Shown piece by piece: positions 53,410-63,548 of a stretch of DNA of 64,000 bases. The stretch is from contig CAZPUQ010000004.1 of assembly GCA_964589785.1 (NCBI GenBank), positions 124,001 through 188,000 on the forward strand. The letters are read 5' to 3'. The translations under genes and the position numbers were made by a program. Below the pieces are notes generated by a model. The model did not search any database. It saw only the letters and a program-made list of their open reading frames with translations, and had not been told where the DNA came from. Source of the stretch: JAGVSR01 sp964589785. Its GTDB lineage: Bacteria; Pseudomonadota; Alphaproteobacteria; Rhizobiales; Hyphomicrobiaceae. Positions within the stretch are counted from its first letter, which is position 1. The number at the start of each line of letters is the position of its first letter.

Positions 53410-53442
53410 AAAACGGCACCCGCGCCTGAAGGCCGGGTGCCG
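53410..53442 (-). terminator. Intrinsic terminator for the leftward operon ending at 53467
   Basis: CGGCACCCG (53414-53422) pairs with CGGGTGCCG (53434-53442), with TTTT (53410-53413) following on the minus strand. It lies 25 bp after the stop of the small secreted protein gene. Confidence 0.75.
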
Positions 53443-53466
53443 GATTGCAGTGCCTCGCTCGCTTCG

Positions 53467-53829
53467 CTACGGGCCGGGCTTGGAAGGCTGGCCGGTACCC
53501 CCCGGTGCGGGAGAAACCGACGGCCCTTGCCCTTCCGCGAAGAGATCGCCCCCCTCGATGGTCGTGACCTCCGAGCCCTCGAGCTCGTAAGGATTCACGT
53601 CGTCACCGTCGATGCGGAGACTGCATCCGCTCAGACAGACACCTTCAAGAACCTCGTCCTTTTTGAGGACATGGTCTTTGGAGGTGTCGCCCTCGATGAT
53701 CGTGACCGTGTGGTCCATATCATCCCGGTTCGTGACCGATGCCGCTTGAGCGGCCGAGAGAACGGTGATCAGAACCGCTGCGGGAACCGCCGAAGCTCCG
53801 AGGAGCCGAATGACGCGGTTCCAGGGCAC
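53467..53829 (-). CDS. Small acidic secreted protein of unknown function (120 aa)
   Basis: The signal peptide (ASAVPAAVLITVLSAAQAA) precedes an acidic domain (MDHTVTIIEGDTSKDHVLKK to ELEGSEVTTIEGGDLF) with two cysteines (GVCLSGCSLRI) and a Gly/Pro-rich tail. It looks like a small beta-rich domain. The start is GTG 53829, only 14 bp after the stop of the lysine-rich micro-ORF, so the two are probably transcribed together. No homologous family was recognised. Confidence 0.65.
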   Translation of the reverse strand: MPWNRVIRLLGASAVPAAVLITVLSAAQAASVTNRDDMDHTVTIIEGDTSKDHVLKKDEVLEGVCLSGCSLRIDGDDVNPYELEGSEVTTIEGGDLFAEGQGPSVSPAPGGTGQPSKPGP

Positions 53830-53843
53830 GAGACAGAAAACTC

Positions 53844-53918
53844 TTACTTCTTCTTCTTCTTCGCCGCAGGCTTCTTGGCAGCCTTCTTCGCGGCAGGCTT
53901 CTTTGCAGCTTTGGCCAT
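53844..53918 (-). CDS. Lysine/alanine/proline-rich micro-ORF (24 aa)
   Basis: ATG 53918 to TAA 53844 encodes 24 residues, 12 of them lysine, built on a repeated AAKK/PAAKK pattern and ending in five lysines. AAGGA lies about 8 bases before the ATG. The composition resembles the C-terminal tails of bacterial histone H1-like and AlgP-type proteins, so binding to nucleic acid is a reasonable guess. It is co-directional with the secreted acidic protein gene 14 bp downstream. It could also be a leader peptide, or simply a CTT-rich stretch. Confidence 0.55.
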   Translation of the reverse strand: MAKAAKKPAAKKAAKKPAAKKKKK

Positions 53919-54098
53919 GTGATTCGTCCTTCAGTTTATCGCACCATGCGTTCGTGCACGGCTCTCGACCCGACTCGTCGTCGAGTCGGTGGCAATGTGG
54001 TGAGAATCAAATCGCGCTTCAAACGGAATTTTCCGCTGACGACTATCGGATTTTTCGATAGATAGCTCGCAGCGCATTGCTCACCGCGCGAGTGCCCG

Positions 54099-54953
54099 AT
54101 GGACATCAATCTCGCACGCACGTTCCTGATGGTCGCTGAAACCGGCAGCTTCATCGACGCCGCGCATCGCCTGAACATCACGCAATCAACCGTTTCGGCG
54201 CGCATCAAGGGCCTCGAGGACCTGCTCGGGCGTCCCGTTTTCGAACGATCCAAGACTGGCGCCGATCTCACCGCGGCGGGCGAGCAGTTCCACAAGCACG
54301 CGCTCGCTCTCGTGCGCGTCTGGCAGCGCGCCCAGCTCGAGGTGTCGCTGTCGGACCAGCACCGCGACCATATGGCCATCGGTGCCCCGGCCACGCTCTG
54401 GCATGGATTTCTGCTGCGGATGGTGTCGCGGCTGCGCTCCGAGGCCCCGGACATCGCCGTCTCCGCCACCGCGGCGCTGCGCGACGTGCTGACTCAGCGG
54501 CTGATCGAGGGGACGCTCGATCTGGCGGTGATGTATCGTCCGATCCAGCCCCCGGGGCACACGGTGGAGCACCTCTTCGACGAGGAATTCGTGCTCGTCA
54601 CCAGCGCCCGGGCCGGCCAGCGCAAGGGCAACACCGACTATGTGTTCGTGAACTGGGGGCCGGACTTCCAGCAGGACCACGCCGCGGCCTATCCGGAGCT
54701 CATCAAGCCCGGTTTGTCGCTCGATCTCGGCAACATGCCGCTCGAATACGTGCTCGCCAACGATCTGTCCGCCTACTTCCCCATCCGGCTCGTGAAGCCC
54801 TACCTGTCGCGGGGACGGCTGAAGCAGCCCAAGCGCGCCCGGCGTTTCGTCTACCCGGTCTATCTCGTCTATCCGGAGGCCCGCGACGAGGAGGCCTACG
54901 AGCCGATCCTCGACCTCATGCGCCGCGAGGGGGCACGCTACGCGTCGGACTGA
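54099..54953 (+). CDS. LysR-family transcriptional regulator
   Basis: A 284-residue regulator. The N-terminal winged helix-turn-helix (residues 1-60) has the LysR pattern MDINLARTFLMVAETGSF, then AAHRLNITQSTVSARIKGLE, followed by a substrate-binding-like effector domain. It diverges from the lysine-rich micro-ORF gene by 180 bp, so autoregulation or control of that gene is possible but not demonstrated. The ligand is unknown. Confidence 0.92.
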   Translation: MDINLARTFLMVAETGSFIDAAHRLNITQSTVSARIKGLEDLLGRPVFERSKTGADLTAAGEQFHKHALALVRVWQRAQLEVSLSDQHRDHMAIGAPATLWHGFLLRMVSRLRSEAPDIAVSATAALRDVLTQRLIEGTLDLAVMYRPIQPPGHTVEHLFDEEFVLVTSARAGQRKGNTDYVFVNWGPDFQQDHAAAYPELIKPGLSLDLGNMPLEYVLANDLSAYFPIRLVKPYLSRGRLKQPKRARRFVYPVYLVYPEARDEEAYEPILDLMRREGARYASD

Positions 54954-55001
54954 GGCTTCGACCGCTGCTGCGGCGACGCGCTCTCGCAGGTCCATAGAGA
55001 G

Positions 55002-55033
55002 AAGGCCGGCACGGGAGATCCGACGCCGGCCTT
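55002..55033. other. GC-rich inverted repeat between LysR gene and pccA stops
   Basis: AAGGCCGGC (55002-55010) is the inverse of GCCGGCCTT (55025-55033). It lies between two convergent genes and could act as a bidirectional terminator, but no T-run follows on either strand. Confidence 0.4.
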
Positions 55034-55059
55034 GCCTCACCGGTGTGGTTGGCCTGCGA

Positions 55060-57075
<2,016 letters not shown>

Positions 57076-57386
57076 CGCGGATGCGGTCCCGTCCTGATTT
57101 TACGGTGGATTGGTGGGGAGGCGACGGGGAGTTCTAGACGCCTCTTCTGCCGTCGTAAACTGGCAACATGGCGCGTCAGCCACGCGCCCGCGCGTCTGCC
57201 CCTTCCGGAGCAGAGACGTCAGCCGCCGGTTCCGCGGGCGATAGGAAAATTCGATCATCCGGCACGGTTCGGCCCTTCGCGCCAGAACTGCCGGGCTCGG
57301 CACGTCCGTGCGGCGGCGATCGGTCGCTGACGGGAGCGCAGCGGATCGCGACCGGCTCGCCCGCCGGAAGCGCCGTCGTCCGAGGA
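57076..57386. other. Intergenic stretch upstream of pccA
   Basis: About 310 bp without a supportable gene. It should contain the leftward pccA promoter. No clear motif or terminator was seen. Confidence 0.4.
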
Positions 57387-58391
57387 TCAGGCGGCGGGTG
57401 CGCAGCGGGCGAGATCGGCGAGGGCCGGATGCAGCGTCGTCGCCTCCCGGCCCAGGTAGTCGAGCAGCGCAAGTTCCGTCGGCGTCAGGCGATTGTCGCG
57501 GGTCAGCCGGTCGACGAGCCAGGACGCCTCGCCGTCGGTGATCTCCTCGTTGGTGATGATCTCGATGCGCTGGCGCTCCAGCCTGGCGAGCGCGCGCTCC
57601 TCGGGCGATTGGGGCGCGTAGCTGTCCCAGACGCTCGCGAGGCTTGCCGTCACCATGGCCGAGAGGAGCCGGCCGGCCGAAAGTTCGCCGCGGCGCTTCA
57701 GCCACGCCTCGGCGCGCAGCGCCTCCTCGCGGCTCGGCGGCGAATAGCCGGACGCCGCCAAGATCACGTTCGCCATGGCCTTGACGAAGAGATCCGTCCA
57801 GGCGGCACTCGGCGTACCGCCGCCGAGGCTCTCCTCGATCGAGATCAGGACCTCGGCCTCGGCGCGGGTGATGGCGATGTTGCCGTCGCCGCCGAAGGCG
57901 TAAAGGATGCGGCGGACGAGATCGACCTCCGCATCCGTGATCGTTCCCGTCTCGCGCGTGCCCTCAGGACGCAAGGGGCCGTCGCCCTCCACGACGGCGC
58001 GCCGTACCTCGTCGAGCGCGAAGCGCACGAGCCGCTCGGGGGCCCAGCGCGCGCTGTCGAGGACATGAAGCAGAAGATCGAGCTCGGTCTTGGAGCGCAC
58101 CTTGCCATCACGGCTGATGGCGGCCATGAGCCAGTCCGCATTCGCGGCCGTCACGTACCCTTCGGGCTCGGTCTGGTTGACGATGTAGTCGCCGAGTGCC
58201 TGCACGAAGAACTGCGGCCAGGCGCCGTCCTGCACGGAGCAGGCCTCGTGCATGCGGAGAAGGTCCTGGGCCTCCGCCGCGGTGATGAGGCCGTCGTCGT
58301 AGAAGGCCTGCCGCATGCGCTGAACGTCCGGCTCGCGGATGCTGCCGCGCGCAATGATGTCCTCGACCGAGACGGACCGCAGAATGCTCAT
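57387..58391 (-). CDS. Helical-repeat protein of unknown function (334 aa)
   Basis: A 334-residue soluble, acidic protein with no signal peptide, probably all-helical. It shows internal repetition: EPDVQRMRQAFYDDGLITAA...WPQFFVQALGDYIV (about residues 20-72) resembles EVDLVRRILYAFGGDG..ITRAEAEV...WTDLFVKAMANVIL (about 170-222), with ITNEEITDGEASWLVDRL (about 275) a partial third copy. TerB-like or EF-hand-like folds are possibilities I cannot confirm. ATG 58391 is used. No neighbour suggests a pathway. Confidence 0.75.
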   Translation of the reverse strand: MSILRSVSVEDIIARGSIREPDVQRMRQAFYDDGLITAAEAQDLLRMHEACSVQDGAWPQFFVQALGDYIVNQTEPEGYVTAANADWLMAAISRDGKVRSKTELDLLLHVLDSARWAPERLVRFALDEVRRAVVEGDGPLRPEGTRETGTITDAEVDLVRRILYAFGGDGNIAITRAEAEVLISIEESLGGGTPSAAWTDLFVKAMANVILAASGYSPPSREEALRAEAWLKRRGELSAGRLLSAMVTASLASVWDSYAPQSPEERALARLERQRIEIITNEEITDGEASWLVDRLTRDNRLTPTELALLDYLGREATTLHPALADLARCAPAA

Positions 58392-58536
58392 GAACGCTCC
58401 CCGCAACTAGACGAACCCAACGGCGAGACGGTAGGGGAAGGATGCTTACCAAACCGCTAAGCGGCGTGCCGATTCGTGCCGGCCCACGCATTCAGTTGCC
58501 GGTCTGCATCGACGGGCGGACGGACGGACCGGAATG

Positions 58537-58562
58537 AAAAGGGCCGCCCTGCCGGGCGGCCC
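58537..58562 (-). terminator. Intrinsic terminator of the small periplasmic protein gene
   Basis: A perfect 9-bp stem, GGGCCGCCC (58541-58549) with GGGCGGCCC (58554-58562), and TTTT on the minus strand at 58537-58540. Confidence 0.8.
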
Positions 58563-58594
58563 GAGGTGGCAGAACGCGGGAGGAAGCGGGCGGT

Positions 58595-58939
58595 TCAGTT
58601 GCCGACGCGGGGCAGGAAGCGCCAGCGGCGGAGACGGTCGGTCTTTTCGGCAACGATGTGGCCCTCGGCGTTATCCTGCAGGCGATGCAGGATGCGCTTG
58701 TCGCGCGCCGAAAGACGGCCGTCGGCCTTCAGTGCCGACTCCACGCGCATGATCTCCGCCTGCTCCTTGCGCAGCTTGCGGCCCTCGGTCCACGTCAGGG
58801 CGCCGGTCTGACGCCCCTTCTCGATGGCGAGGCGCTGCTCGATCTGGCGGGCTTCGTTGGAATGGGCGGACGCGCCCGCCGCGCCGGTGACGACAAGGGC
58901 GGCAGCGAAAGCGGCGGCAAGCGGGATCGTGCGGATCAT
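58595..58939 (-). CDS. Small periplasmic helical protein (114 aa)
   Basis: A signal peptide (PLAAAFAAALVVTGAAGASA) is followed by a highly charged helical mature protein of about 90 residues (RQIEQRLAIEKGRQTG, EGRKLRKEQAEIMRVESAL and RLSARDKRILHRLQDNAEGH). Size and character resemble small periplasmic stress proteins, and relatives are common in Rhizobiales without known function. Its promoter carries the same four-hexamer operator as the MacAB-like operon. ATG 58939 is used, and a terminator follows the stop. Confidence 0.78.
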   Translation of the reverse strand: MIRTIPLAAAFAAALVVTGAAGASAHSNEARQIEQRLAIEKGRQTGALTWTEGRKLRKEQAEIMRVESALKADGRLSARDKRILHRLQDNAEGHIVAEKTDRLRRWRFLPRVGN

Positions 58940-58991
58940 GGGTCTCTCCGTTGGGTCCTGGGGCGGGGCCTGTCACCCCGTCACGCGAGAC

Positions 58992-59047
58992 ACCCTAGGA
59001 GAGCACCGCTGAACCGGTTCTGAACCGCGTTTTCATGTGCCGTTCAT
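58992..59047 (-). promoter_or_regulatory. Four-hexamer operator with -10-like element, upstream of the small periplasmic protein gene
   Basis: In plus-strand terms, CTGAAC (59009), CTGAAC (59020), TTTCAT (59031) and GTTCAT (59042) start exactly 11 bp apart. In the direction of transcription (leftward) the operator is followed after 11 bp by TAGGGT (58997-58992), a -10-like element, and the start codon is 52 bp beyond. The layout, spacing and inverted symmetry match 16648-16704. Confidence 0.65.
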
Positions 59048-59082
59048 CGCCGCGAGCGCGAAAGCGAGCCCCGAGGCCGACG

Positions 59083-59532
59083 TCAGCGGCGCCTCAGGCT
59101 GAACGTCGCCCGTCCCCCGCCGCCGGTGAGATAGACCGTCTGCCGGTTGCCGCTGACGGTGATGCGGATGCGGCCGGTGACGCCATATTCCGGGTTGTGG
59201 AACGTGCCGCCGTACCGGGAGCCCGAATACCGGCTGAGGACGGCGGTTTGGGAGACCTTGGCGGACGGCGTCGCGCAGGTGGCCGCCATGGCAACGGTGC
59301 TGCCGCCGGCCGGGCTGAACGACGCGCGGCAGCGCGCCTTCTCCTGGGCCCCGCTCGACAGCGTGACAGTGCCGCCGCCACTCCAGGCGCCCACGATGTC
59401 GGCGGCCGCGGCGGCCGTGCCCGGCACCAGCAGCGCTCCGGCCGACAGCCCGGCCACCACCGCGCTCCATCCGGTCCCGACGGGCCGACGGCGCGCCGGC
59501 GTGAACTTCGCAACGTTCGATTGATCCGGCAT
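59083..59532 (-). CDS. Secreted conserved hypothetical protein (149 aa)
   Basis: A long n-region (RRRPVGTGW) and hydrophobic segment (SAVVAGLSAGALLVPGTAAA) form a signal peptide, followed by a Gly/Ser/Thr-rich beta-strand domain with a cysteine pair (KARCRASFSP and MAATCATPS) and repeated YSGSRYGGTFHN / GRIRITVSGNRQTVYLTGG strands. Similar secreted proteins are, from memory, common in Rhizobiales, with unknown function. It starts at ATG 59532 and precedes the small periplasmic protein gene on the same strand, but the operator in between separates them transcriptionally. Confidence 0.72.
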   Translation of the reverse strand: MPDQSNVAKFTPARRRPVGTGWSAVVAGLSAGALLVPGTAAAAADIVGAWSGGGTVTLSSGAQEKARCRASFSPAGGSTVAMAATCATPSAKVSQTAVLSRYSGSRYGGTFHNPEYGVTGRIRITVSGNRQTVYLTGGGGRATFSLRRR

Positions 59533-59628
59533 CGTGGTCTCCTCTCAGGCCGCGCTTTCCGGCCCAGGTCACCATCCTCCAACGAGAAAGATAGGAGCAG
59601 TCGCCCGCGTTCCACAATCTCGGACGAC

Positions 59629-59669
59629 AAAAAAACAAAAACGGCGCGCCGCTCTCCCCCGGCGCGCCG
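59629..59669 (-). terminator. Intrinsic terminator of clpA
   Basis: The 10-bp self-complementary CGGCGCGCCG occurs at 59642-59651 and 59660-59669, and on the minus strand is followed by a T-rich run (TTTTTGTTTTTTT), about 55 bp after the clpA stop. Confidence 0.85.
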
Positions 59670-59722
59670 ATCCTAGCTTGAGTCGCCGGACCCTACGGGT
59701 GCCGGTCTGCGACGTTCAACCG

Positions 59723-62170
59723 TCAATCGTCCTTCCGCCGCGGCACGCCCGGCACGGAGCCCGCCGGTCGCGCCGGCTTCTCCTTCTTGTCCCTTGGCCC
59801 GGGAAGCGCCTTGCGCGGCGCAAGGTCGACGAGGGCCGTCTCCTGCTCGTCCTCATCGTCCGCCGACGCATCGGTCTTGCGGCTGCCGGGCGCGGCCGGA
59901 ATGAACTCGAACGCCAGGTGCTTCTCCAGGCCCGTGCCCTCGAGGTCGATCTTGACCGTACCACCATGCTCCAGCTTGCCGAAGAGCAGCTCGTCGGCGA
60001 GCGGTTTCTTGATGTGCTCCTGGATTACGCGGCCGAGCGGACGCGCGCCGAACTTCTCGTCGTAGCCGATCTCCCCGATCCAGCGCCTTGCCGCATCCGT
60101 GAGCTCGATCGTGACCGAGCGCTCCGAAAGCTGCGCCTCGAGCTGGAAGATGAACTTGTCCACCACCCGCGCGATCACCTCCGGCGGCAGGCCGGCGAAC
60201 GCGATGACCGCGTCGAGCCGGTTGCGGAACTCGGGGGTGAAGAGCCGGTTCACGGCCTCCGTGTCCTCGCCCTCGCGCCGGCCGCGCTCGAAGCCCATCG
60301 GCGGCTTGGCGAGGTCGGACGCGCCGGCGTTGGTCGTCATGATGAGGATGACGTTGCGGAAGTCGACCGACTTGCCCGCGTGGTCCGTGAGCTTGCCGTG
60401 GTCCATCACCTGCAGAAGGATGTTGTAGAGATCCGGGTGCGCCTTCTCGATCTCGTCGAGCAGGAGAACCGAATGGGGATGCTGATCGACCCCGTCGGTC
60501 AGAAGACCGCCCTGGTCGAAGCCGACATATCCGGGCGGCGCTCCGATGAGCCGCGAGACGGAGTGCTTCTCCATGTACTCCGACATGTCGAAGCGCAGAA
60601 GCTCGACGCCGAGCAGGCTGGCGAGCTGCTTGGCGACCTCGGTCTTGCCGACGCCGGTCGGACCCGAGAAGAGGTAGCAGCCGATCGGCTTCTCCGGTTC
60701 CCTGAGGCCTGCACGCGCAAGCTTGATGGCGGCCGACAGCGCCGAGATAGCCTTGTCCTGGCCGAACACCAAGCGCTTCAGGTCCTTCTCTAGGGCCTGG
60801 AGCACGTCGGCGTCCGACTTGGTGACCGTCTTGGGCGGGATGCGCGCCATGGTGGCGACCGTCGCCTCGATCTCCTTCACGGTGATCTTCTTCTTGCGCT
60901 TCGATTCCGTGACGAGCATCTGCGCTGCGCCCGTCTCGTCGATGACGTCGATCGCCTTGTCGGGCAGCTTGCGGTCATGGATGTAGCGCGCGGCCAATTC
61001 CACCGCCGCCTTGATCGCGTCGTTGGTGTACTTGAGCTTGTGGTACTCCTCGAAGTAGGGCTTCAGCCCCTTCAGGATCTCGATCGCGTCGGCCACGGTC
61101 GGCTCGTTGATGTCGATCTTCTGGAAGCGGCGCACGAGGGCGCGGTCCTTCTCGAAGTGCTGGCGGTACTCCTTGTACGTCGTCGAGCCGATGCAGCGCA
61201 GCGCACCCGACTGCAGCGCCGGCTTCAGAAGGTTGGAGGCATCCATGGCGCCGCCGGAGGTCGCACCGGCGCCGATGACGGTGTGGATCTCGTCGATGAA
61301 CAGCACCGCTCCCGGATAGGCCTCGGCCTCCTTCATGACGGCCTTGAGCCGCTCCTCGAAGTCGCCGCGATAGCGCGTGCCGGCGAGCAGCGCGCCCATG
61401 TCGAGCGCGAAGATGGTCGCGTCCTTCAAAACCTCGGGCACCTCGCCGCGGATGATCTTGCGGGCCAGACCCTCGGCAATCGCCGTCTTGCCGACGCCGG
61501 GATCGCCGACGAGCAGCGGATTGTTCTTCTGGCGGCGGCACAGGACCTGGATCGTGCGCAGCACCTCGGGCTCGCGCCCGATCAGCGGGTCGATCTTGCC
61601 GTCGCGCGCCTTGCGATTGAGATTGACGCAGTAGGTGTTGAGCGCGTCCTGCTGGCCCTTCTTGTCCTCTGCGCCCTCGTTCTGCTCGCCCTCCTCCGCG
61701 CCCCTGACGACGCGCGGCTCCGACATGCCGGGACGCTTCGCGATGCCGTGGCTGATGTACTGCACGGCGTCGAAGCGCGTCATGTCCTGCTCCTGCAGGA
61801 AGAAGGCGGCATGGCTCTCGCGCTCGGCGAAGATGGCGACGAGCACGTTGGCACCCGTCACCTCCTCGCGGCCCGAGGACTGCACATGGACGACGGCGCG
61901 ATGGATGACGCGCTGGAACCCCGGAGTCGGCGAGGCTTCCGCGATGCTCTTCGACGTGATCGACGTGAACTCGCTGTCGAGGTACTCCGTGATGCGTGCC
62001 CTGAGGCGGTCGAGATCGACGTTGCAGGCGCGCAGCACGGCCGCGGCATCGCGATCCTCGATCAGCGCCGCCAGCAGATGCTCCAGCGTGGCGTATTCGT
62101 GGTTGCGCTGGTTGGCGTGCTCGAGTGCACGGTGCAGCGTGATCTCCAGGTTCTTCGAGAAGGACGGCAC
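59723..62170 (-). CDS. clpA: ATP-dependent Clp protease ATP-binding subunit ClpA
   Basis: A hexameric AAA+ unfoldase feeding ClpP. The 815-residue product has an N-domain beginning PSFSKNLEITLHRALEHAN, a first ATPase with Walker A GDPGVGKTAIAE and Walker B VLFIDEIHT, and a second with GPTGVGKTEVAKQ and LLLDEIEKAHPD, plus a charged C-terminal tail. The start is GTG 62170, where homology begins. It lies 7 bp after clpS, the adaptor for N-end-rule substrates. An intrinsic terminator follows. Confidence 0.96.
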   Translation of the reverse strand: MPSFSKNLEITLHRALEHANQRNHEYATLEHLLAALIEDRDAAAVLRACNVDLDRLRARITEYLDSEFTSITSKSIAEASPTPGFQRVIHRAVVHVQSSGREEVTGANVLVAIFAERESHAAFFLQEQDMTRFDAVQYISHGIAKRPGMSEPRVVRGAEEGEQNEGAEDKKGQQDALNTYCVNLNRKARDGKIDPLIGREPEVLRTIQVLCRRQKNNPLLVGDPGVGKTAIAEGLARKIIRGEVPEVLKDATIFALDMGALLAGTRYRGDFEERLKAVMKEAEAYPGAVLFIDEIHTVIGAGATSGGAMDASNLLKPALQSGALRCIGSTTYKEYRQHFEKDRALVRRFQKIDINEPTVADAIEILKGLKPYFEEYHKLKYTNDAIKAAVELAARYIHDRKLPDKAIDVIDETGAAQMLVTESKRKKKITVKEIEATVATMARIPPKTVTKSDADVLQALEKDLKRLVFGQDKAISALSAAIKLARAGLREPEKPIGCYLFSGPTGVGKTEVAKQLASLLGVELLRFDMSEYMEKHSVSRLIGAPPGYVGFDQGGLLTDGVDQHPHSVLLLDEIEKAHPDLYNILLQVMDHGKLTDHAGKSVDFRNVILIMTTNAGASDLAKPPMGFERGRREGEDTEAVNRLFTPEFRNRLDAVIAFAGLPPEVIARVVDKFIFQLEAQLSERSVTIELTDAARRWIGEIGYDEKFGARPLGRVIQEHIKKPLADELLFGKLEHGGTVKIDLEGTGLEKHLAFEFIPAAPGSRKTDASADDEDEQETALVDLAPRKALPGPRDKKEKPARPAGSVPGVPRRKDD

Positions 62171-62177
62171 GTCTGAC

Positions 62178-62555
62178 CTACTCTTTCTCCAGGGTGCATT
62201 TGAGAGGGTGCCCGTGCTGGCGGGAGAAGTCCATGACCAATGTGACCTTGGCTTCGGCGACCTCGTAGGTGAACACACCGCAGACGCCGACGCCCTTGCG
62301 GTGAACCGTGAGCATGATGTCGGTGGCTTCGTGGCGGCCCTTTTGGAAGAACTTCTCGAGCACGTGCACGACAAATTCCATCGGCGTGTAGTCGTCGTTG
62401 AGAAGCAGGACCTTGTAGAGCGACGGCTTCTTCGTCTTCGGCCGCGTCTTGGTGACGATGCCCGTCTTGCCCCGTTCCCGGTCGCCACCCTGGTCCTTGT
62501 CCGAACCCGCCGCGCGCGGCTCAGCGCCGAACCTCTCGTGCCATCCGTCTCCCAT
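62178..62555 (-). CDS. clpS: ClpS adaptor protein
   Basis: Delivers N-degron substrates to ClpA. The core KVLLLNDDYTPMEFVVHVL and VAEAKVTLVMDFSRQHGHPL segments are diagnostic. The start is unresolved. ATG 62555 gives about 125 residues, near the family norm, while a TTG at 62663 would add about 36 Gly/Asp-rich residues. The gene is immediately upstream of clpA (7-bp gap), the usual order. Confidence 0.88.
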   Translation of the reverse strand: MGDGWHERFGAEPRAAGSDKDQGGDRERGKTGIVTKTRPKTKKPSLYKVLLLNDDYTPMEFVVHVLEKFFQKGRHEATDIMLTVHRKGVGVCGVFTYEVAEAKVTLVMDFSRQHGHPLKCTLEKE

Positions 62556-62781
62556 GCCCTCGACCGCGCCCGTGTTGCCGGCTCCCTGGCCGTCGTTGCC
62601 GCCTATCGAATCGCGTGCCTGTCCGGCGCCCGCATCAACCAGAATATGTGTATCAGAACTCAAACTGCAAAACTCATCCCCGGCTTCCCCGCGCTATGCA
62701 CACGTCTGCCCGTCCGGACGCACGAGCGGCGCAGACCCGCGCCTTGCGCGGGCGGATCAGTCTTGCGTTCGACTGCGACGC

Positions 62782-62810
62782 AAAAAAGGCCCGGGCTCGA
62801 CGCCCGGACC
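62782..62810 (-). terminator. Intrinsic terminator of the phasin gene
   Basis: A 9-bp stem (62788-62796 with 62802-62810, one G-U pair on the leftward RNA) is followed by six Ts on the minus strand (62782-62787). It lies 40 bp after the phasin stop. Confidence 0.85.
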
Positions 62811-62849
62811 TCGCCCGTTCCGACCGTATTCACCGTCAGCTGAGAGGCC

Positions 62850-63179
62850 TCAGCGGTTAGCCGGGAAAACGCGCTCGACCGGCTTGAAGGCGTCCTTGGC
62901 GAAGGACTGGTACATGGCGCCGATCTTGGAGAGCTGCTGCATGTAGTCCTCGTAGGCACGCTTGGCGTAGGTGGTCTGGATCTCCATCGCCTGCTCGACC
63001 GAGCGGGCGGCGACCAGCTTCTCGAAGGCGGCCGTGCCGTCCTCGAACGCGCGCTTGGAGTAATCCGTCATCTCGCTGGCAATCGCCTGCCAGCTCCTGT
63101 TCCACTCACCCATCATCTTCAGATAGCCATCCATGCCGGTCTGGCCGAGCTTCTGGAAATCCTGGAAATTGTTGATCAT
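62850..63179 (-). CDS. phasin family protein
   Basis: A 109-residue amphipathic helical protein coating polyhydroxyalkanoate granules. It begins MINNFQDFQKLGQTGMDGYL and has the phasin-type core (SEMTDYSKRAFEDGTAAFEKL and ARSVEQAMEIQTTYAKRAYEDY). Its presence implies PHB storage, in keeping with a methylotroph. ATG 63179 is used, with AAAGG upstream. It is a single-gene unit with its own terminator. Confidence 0.9.
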   Translation of the reverse strand: MINNFQDFQKLGQTGMDGYLKMMGEWNRSWQAIASEMTDYSKRAFEDGTAAFEKLVAARSVEQAMEIQTTYAKRAYEDYMQQLSKIGAMYQSFAKDAFKPVERVFPANR

Positions 63180-63548
63180 GGGTGACAGCCTTTCTTGGTT
63201 GAAGCCGGACGGGACGCATTCCGGTACGCCAGGACCGCTCACTGTCGAGCTTATTGAACAGTATAGCTGCAACGCACCATTACGGAAGGCCCTTTCCGCA
63301 GCGCAGCATGCCGGTTGCTCGTGCATGTCATTTACCCTAATGAAGCGGGTTTGCGCTAGCGTGGAAATCAAAAAAGAAGTGTCGCGCGACCGCGCCGGCC
63401 CAAAAGCCGCCCACAAGGCAGGCCTATGGTGACGACGATCGGGCACTGGGTTCCCTGGCCGCCGGGCCTTGTCCGGGCGGCCACCGGGCCCGAGGCGACA
63501 CCGCGTTGAGGACAGGGTTTCTTCAGTTTTTCCATAGGCGTCCAGGCC
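63180..63548. other. Divergent intergenic region between phasin and D,D-carboxypeptidase genes
   Basis: About 370 bp with no supportable gene. It is less GC-rich near 63240-63380, as expected for promoters of both flanking genes. No palindrome or repeat stood out. Confidence 0.4.

Noticed and set aside
53846..53900. CTT-rich stretch as a simple-sequence repeat
   Set aside because: It reads as lysine codons of the 24-residue micro-ORF with start, stop and ribosome binding site, so it was annotated as coding, with moderate confidence.
62171..62488. N-terminal extension of ClpA by about 106 residues
   Set aside because: The extension is a shadow of clpS in another frame. Family similarity starts exactly at GTG 62170.
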